Shown piece by piece: positions 62,065-64,000 of a stretch of DNA of 64,000 nt. The stretch's first letter is position 1, and every line of letters starts with the position of its first letter. The stretch covers positions 58,824-122,823 of the forward strand of contig NZ_MWWT01000007.1 of assembly GCF_002259705.1 (NCBI RefSeq), given 5' to 3'. Source of the DNA: Alloscardovia macacae. GTDB taxonomy: Bacteria; Actinomycetota; Actinomycetes; Actinomycetales; Bifidobacteriaceae. The notes under the pieces were generated by a model. The model was not told where the DNA came from, made no database searches, and saw only the letters and a program-made list of their open reading frames with translations. Both the position numbers and the translations under genes were made by a program.

Positions 62065-63035
62065 GCCCCCAGCATATCAGCCGCACGTACCTCAGCAAGC
62101 GTGCGCACGAGCCCAGCAAGTAGCTCATTCTCACCATACGCATCACTCAGCACAGTCAGGACGAAATCCCCGGAACTCGTGCGGACTATGCCGGCGTCAT
62201 TCTGCGCTGTAAAATACTCGTCGTCGTGTATCCAGCCAGCCTTCGAGTAAACGGTCGCGTCGGAGCCGAGAGCGTCACGAATGAAAGAATTGGACGATGA
62301 ACCAAAAGGCTGAACGAACCACTCGCCCGAACGGTCTGCACTGCCAAACAAAAAATCATACCCGAGCAGCCACATTTTCGTCAGATCAGCAGCAGACAGC
62401 CACATGTACTTCGCGGTACCTATGCCCACCTCCGCGTCCATATTCACGCTCGTACGCGTGTTCGTCGTCCAATCCGCCAGCGCTGCGAGCCCGTACCGCT
62501 GCACGAGCTCGGCATACGCATCATTATCCGAAATGGTTATGGTCTGCGCGGCGAGATCAGCATCATCCGGCGCGTTCAGCAGCTCATGCGCGGCATCTGC
62601 GAGGACGACGGGACCTTTTATAGCAGACGCGCTGTACCGCGGCGAAAGCGGCTTATACGCGAGCACTCGGCCCGTCTGCCAATCTGCGAGAAGAAAAGTA
62701 GCGCTATATCCTCGCTCGCGCAGCGCATCTAAGCGAGATGCGATGGCCCGCGCACTGTCCTCGCTGAGCTGAAACCCCGCCGCAGAAAGCTCCTGACTGC
62801 TTTCTATGGAGTCCATGGCCTGGAGGACTGTCCGCGTCTTCTGCGCGAGATCCGCGCCGTAGAGAGTGTACTGTAAGGCGGGCGCCGGAGCCGCGTGTTT
62901 ATGAACTTCCGGCATCGAAGGAACGTGTGCAGCTCGTCGAAGGACAATTCCTCCATGCAGCATACCGATGAGCAGCAGAACCGCCATCACTGCATACTCG
63001 ATCTTCGTAAGCTTCCCATAGTCACCCGTCTTCAT
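62061..63035 (-). CDS. Class A beta-lactamase-like serine hydrolase, membrane-anchored
   Basis: Penicillin-recognising fold with a single N-terminal helix (YAVMAVLLLIGMLHGGIVL). The counted motifs, using the ATG at 63059 as residue 1, are S145-x-x-K148 (SAIK), S177-D-N and KAG in place of the usual KTG. The start is placed at 63035 because TATAAT (63043-63048, minus strand) ends 7 bases upstream, suggesting a leaderless message; the ATG at 63059 lies before that box and has no site. It pairs with the VanY-type gene in a two-gene operon. A wall-peptide role is more likely than drug resistance, but neither is proven. Confidence 0.8.
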   Translation of the reverse strand: MKTGDYGKLTKIEYAVMAVLLLIGMLHGGIVLRRAAHVPSMPEVHKHAAPAPALQYTLYGADLAQKTRTVLQAMDSIESSQELSAAGFQLSEDSARAIASRLDALRERGYSATFLLADWQTGRVLAYKPLSPRYSASAIKGPVVLADAAHELLNAPDDADLAAQTITISDNDAYAELVQRYGLAALADWTTNTRTSVNMDAEVGIGTAKYMWLSAADLTKMWLLGYDFLFGSADRSGEWFVQPFGSSSNSFIRDALGSDATVYSKAGWIHDDEYFTAQNDAGIVRTSSGDFVLTVLSDAYGENELLAGLVRTLAEVRAADMLGA

Positions 63036-63042
63036 GGCATCA

Positions 63043-63048
63043 ATTATA
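63043..63048 (-). promoter_or_regulatory. -10 box of the wall-hydrolase operon
   Basis: TATAAT on the minus strand, 7 bases before the ATG at 63035. The -35 is weak. Confidence 0.5.
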
Positions 63049-63102
63049 GGCCGAGGCATGGCGACAAAATGGGAATAGCGAGAGGTCTATACAACGAGAA
63101 AA

Positions 63103-63162
63103 GGTCGTGGTGCGTGAAAATGATGATGGTTTATCAACAAAGAAAGGAGGTGCACCACGACC
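63103..63162. repeat. Inverted repeat enclosing a ribosome-binding sequence
   Basis: Perfect 11-base arms GGTCGTGGTGC/GCACCACGACC (63103-63113 and 63152-63162) have a 38-base loop that contains AAGGAGG and ATG codons on the plus strand. A 32-codon plus-strand frame from 63121 to 63219 passes through it, but there is no other sign of coding. Confidence 0.55.
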
Positions 63163-63281
63163 CTTATAGAAAGCATATCAGATGTGTACGTATGGCAGTC
63201 GGTGAGTGTCGCCAGTAAAAAAGGTAGAAAAGGTGGGGGCTTCAGGTTTTTGTGTGAATGTCACTGGGGGTATATGAAAAG

Positions 63282-63308
63282 AGAGCGGCACTCCAAGAGT
63301 GCCGCTCT
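63282..63308 (-). terminator. Terminator of the rRNA operon
   Basis: Perfect 12-base arms AGAGCGGCACTC/GAGTGCCGCTCT with a 3-base loop are followed on the minus strand by CTTTTC. It is downstream of 5S rRNA, after a very AT-rich spacer. Confidence 0.88.
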
Positions 63309-63358
63309 ACAATAATTATTATAATTATTTATTTTATAATTATTTATCAAAATTGGTT

Positions 63359-63474
63359 TGTGGCGGTGTGTTACTCTCCCACACCCTATCGAGTGCAGTA
63401 CCATCACCGTGCTCACGCTTAGCTACCAGGTTCGGAAAGGAGACTGGGCGTATCCATGAGGCCAAGACCACCAC
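63359..63474 (-). rRNA. rrf: 5S ribosomal RNA
   Basis: About 116 bases. Helix I pairs GTGGTGG at the 5' end with CCGCCAC at the 3' end. The loop region with CCGAACC (helix III) and the GGATACGCC and GGTACTGCACTCG segments typical of actinobacterial 5S are present. The ends are placed by helix I and may be off by one or two bases. Confidence 0.93.
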
Positions 63475-63599
63475 AAAAATCTTGTGTAATCATATTCTAT
63501 TATACGTGGTGGTTTGGGGACCGGCTAGTAGACGCGAAAATCGTTTTCGTGATCACTGTATTCCAGTGTTGCAGAAAGATTCATGATGCTTAAGATATG

Positions 63600-64000
<401 letters not shown>

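Noticed and set aside
63121..63219. Short plus-strand gene of 32 codons
   Set aside because: The AAGGAGG in the region lies inside the frame, not before its start, and the sequence is mostly part of an inverted repeat; kept only as a finding.

Overview
The window looks like chromosomal DNA from a moderate-GC actinobacterium, most likely a member of the Bifidobacteriaceae. That is an inference from gene content: a cell-wall and lipid block (ddl, gpsA, plsC, murA), several LacI-controlled oligosaccharide ABC transporters with GH13/GH31/GH1 enzymes, a wall-anchored mucin-type GH101 endo-alpha-N-acetylgalactosaminidase, and apparently leaderless genes. No species call is possible from the sequence alone.

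Layout. 1-7.1 kb (+): a 5'-truncated type III modification gene, its restriction subunit and a SNF2-type helicase, forming one defence operon. 7.4-12.0 kb (-): ddl, gpsA, plsC and murA. 12.3-15.6 kb: a dihydroorotate-dehydrogenase-like gene with odd N-terminal sequence, a RelE/HigB-HigA type toxin-antitoxin pair, initiator tRNA-Met, a small CxxC protein of unknown function, and tRNA-Lys. 15.8-21.7 kb (-): a branched-chain-amino-acid-type ABC transporter condensed into a LivG-LivF fusion, a LivH-LivM fusion and a lipoprotein, behind a UroD/MtaA-like gene. 22.0-24.2 kb: a TauE/SafE exporter and a membrane-anchored hypothetical protein. 24.7-40.4 kb: a large sugar-use region with two complete ABC importers, GH1, GH31 (alpha-xylosidase-like), GH13, two LacI repressors and an esterase. 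40.4-42.6 kb: a UPF0126 protein and an APC amino acid permease. 43.5-49.7 kb: GH101. 50.4-56.1 kb: two type II restriction-modification systems, Sau3AI-like and MvaI/BcnI-like. 56.6-59.1 kb: an IS3 remnant, a tiny basic protein and an unrecognised 469-residue protein. 59.2-61.0 kb: a second GH13. 61.3-63.0 kb: a VanY-type peptidase and a penicillin-recognising serine hydrolase-like protein. 63.3-64.0 kb (-): the end of an rRNA operon (23S 3' end, 5S, terminator).

The most unusual signals are non-coding. A roughly 190-base + strand element occurs three times (about 43146, 50152 and 57512). Each copy has a conserved core, a hairpin that seems to be kept by compensatory change, a CU-rich tract and a copy-specific terminal hairpin. 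Two of the copies directly flank the type II restriction-modification block. A second element, with the same 18-base terminal inverted repeat, occurs at 42943-43059 and 61192-61287. Several gene ends carry long-armed, long-looped inverted repeats with further hairpins nested inside.
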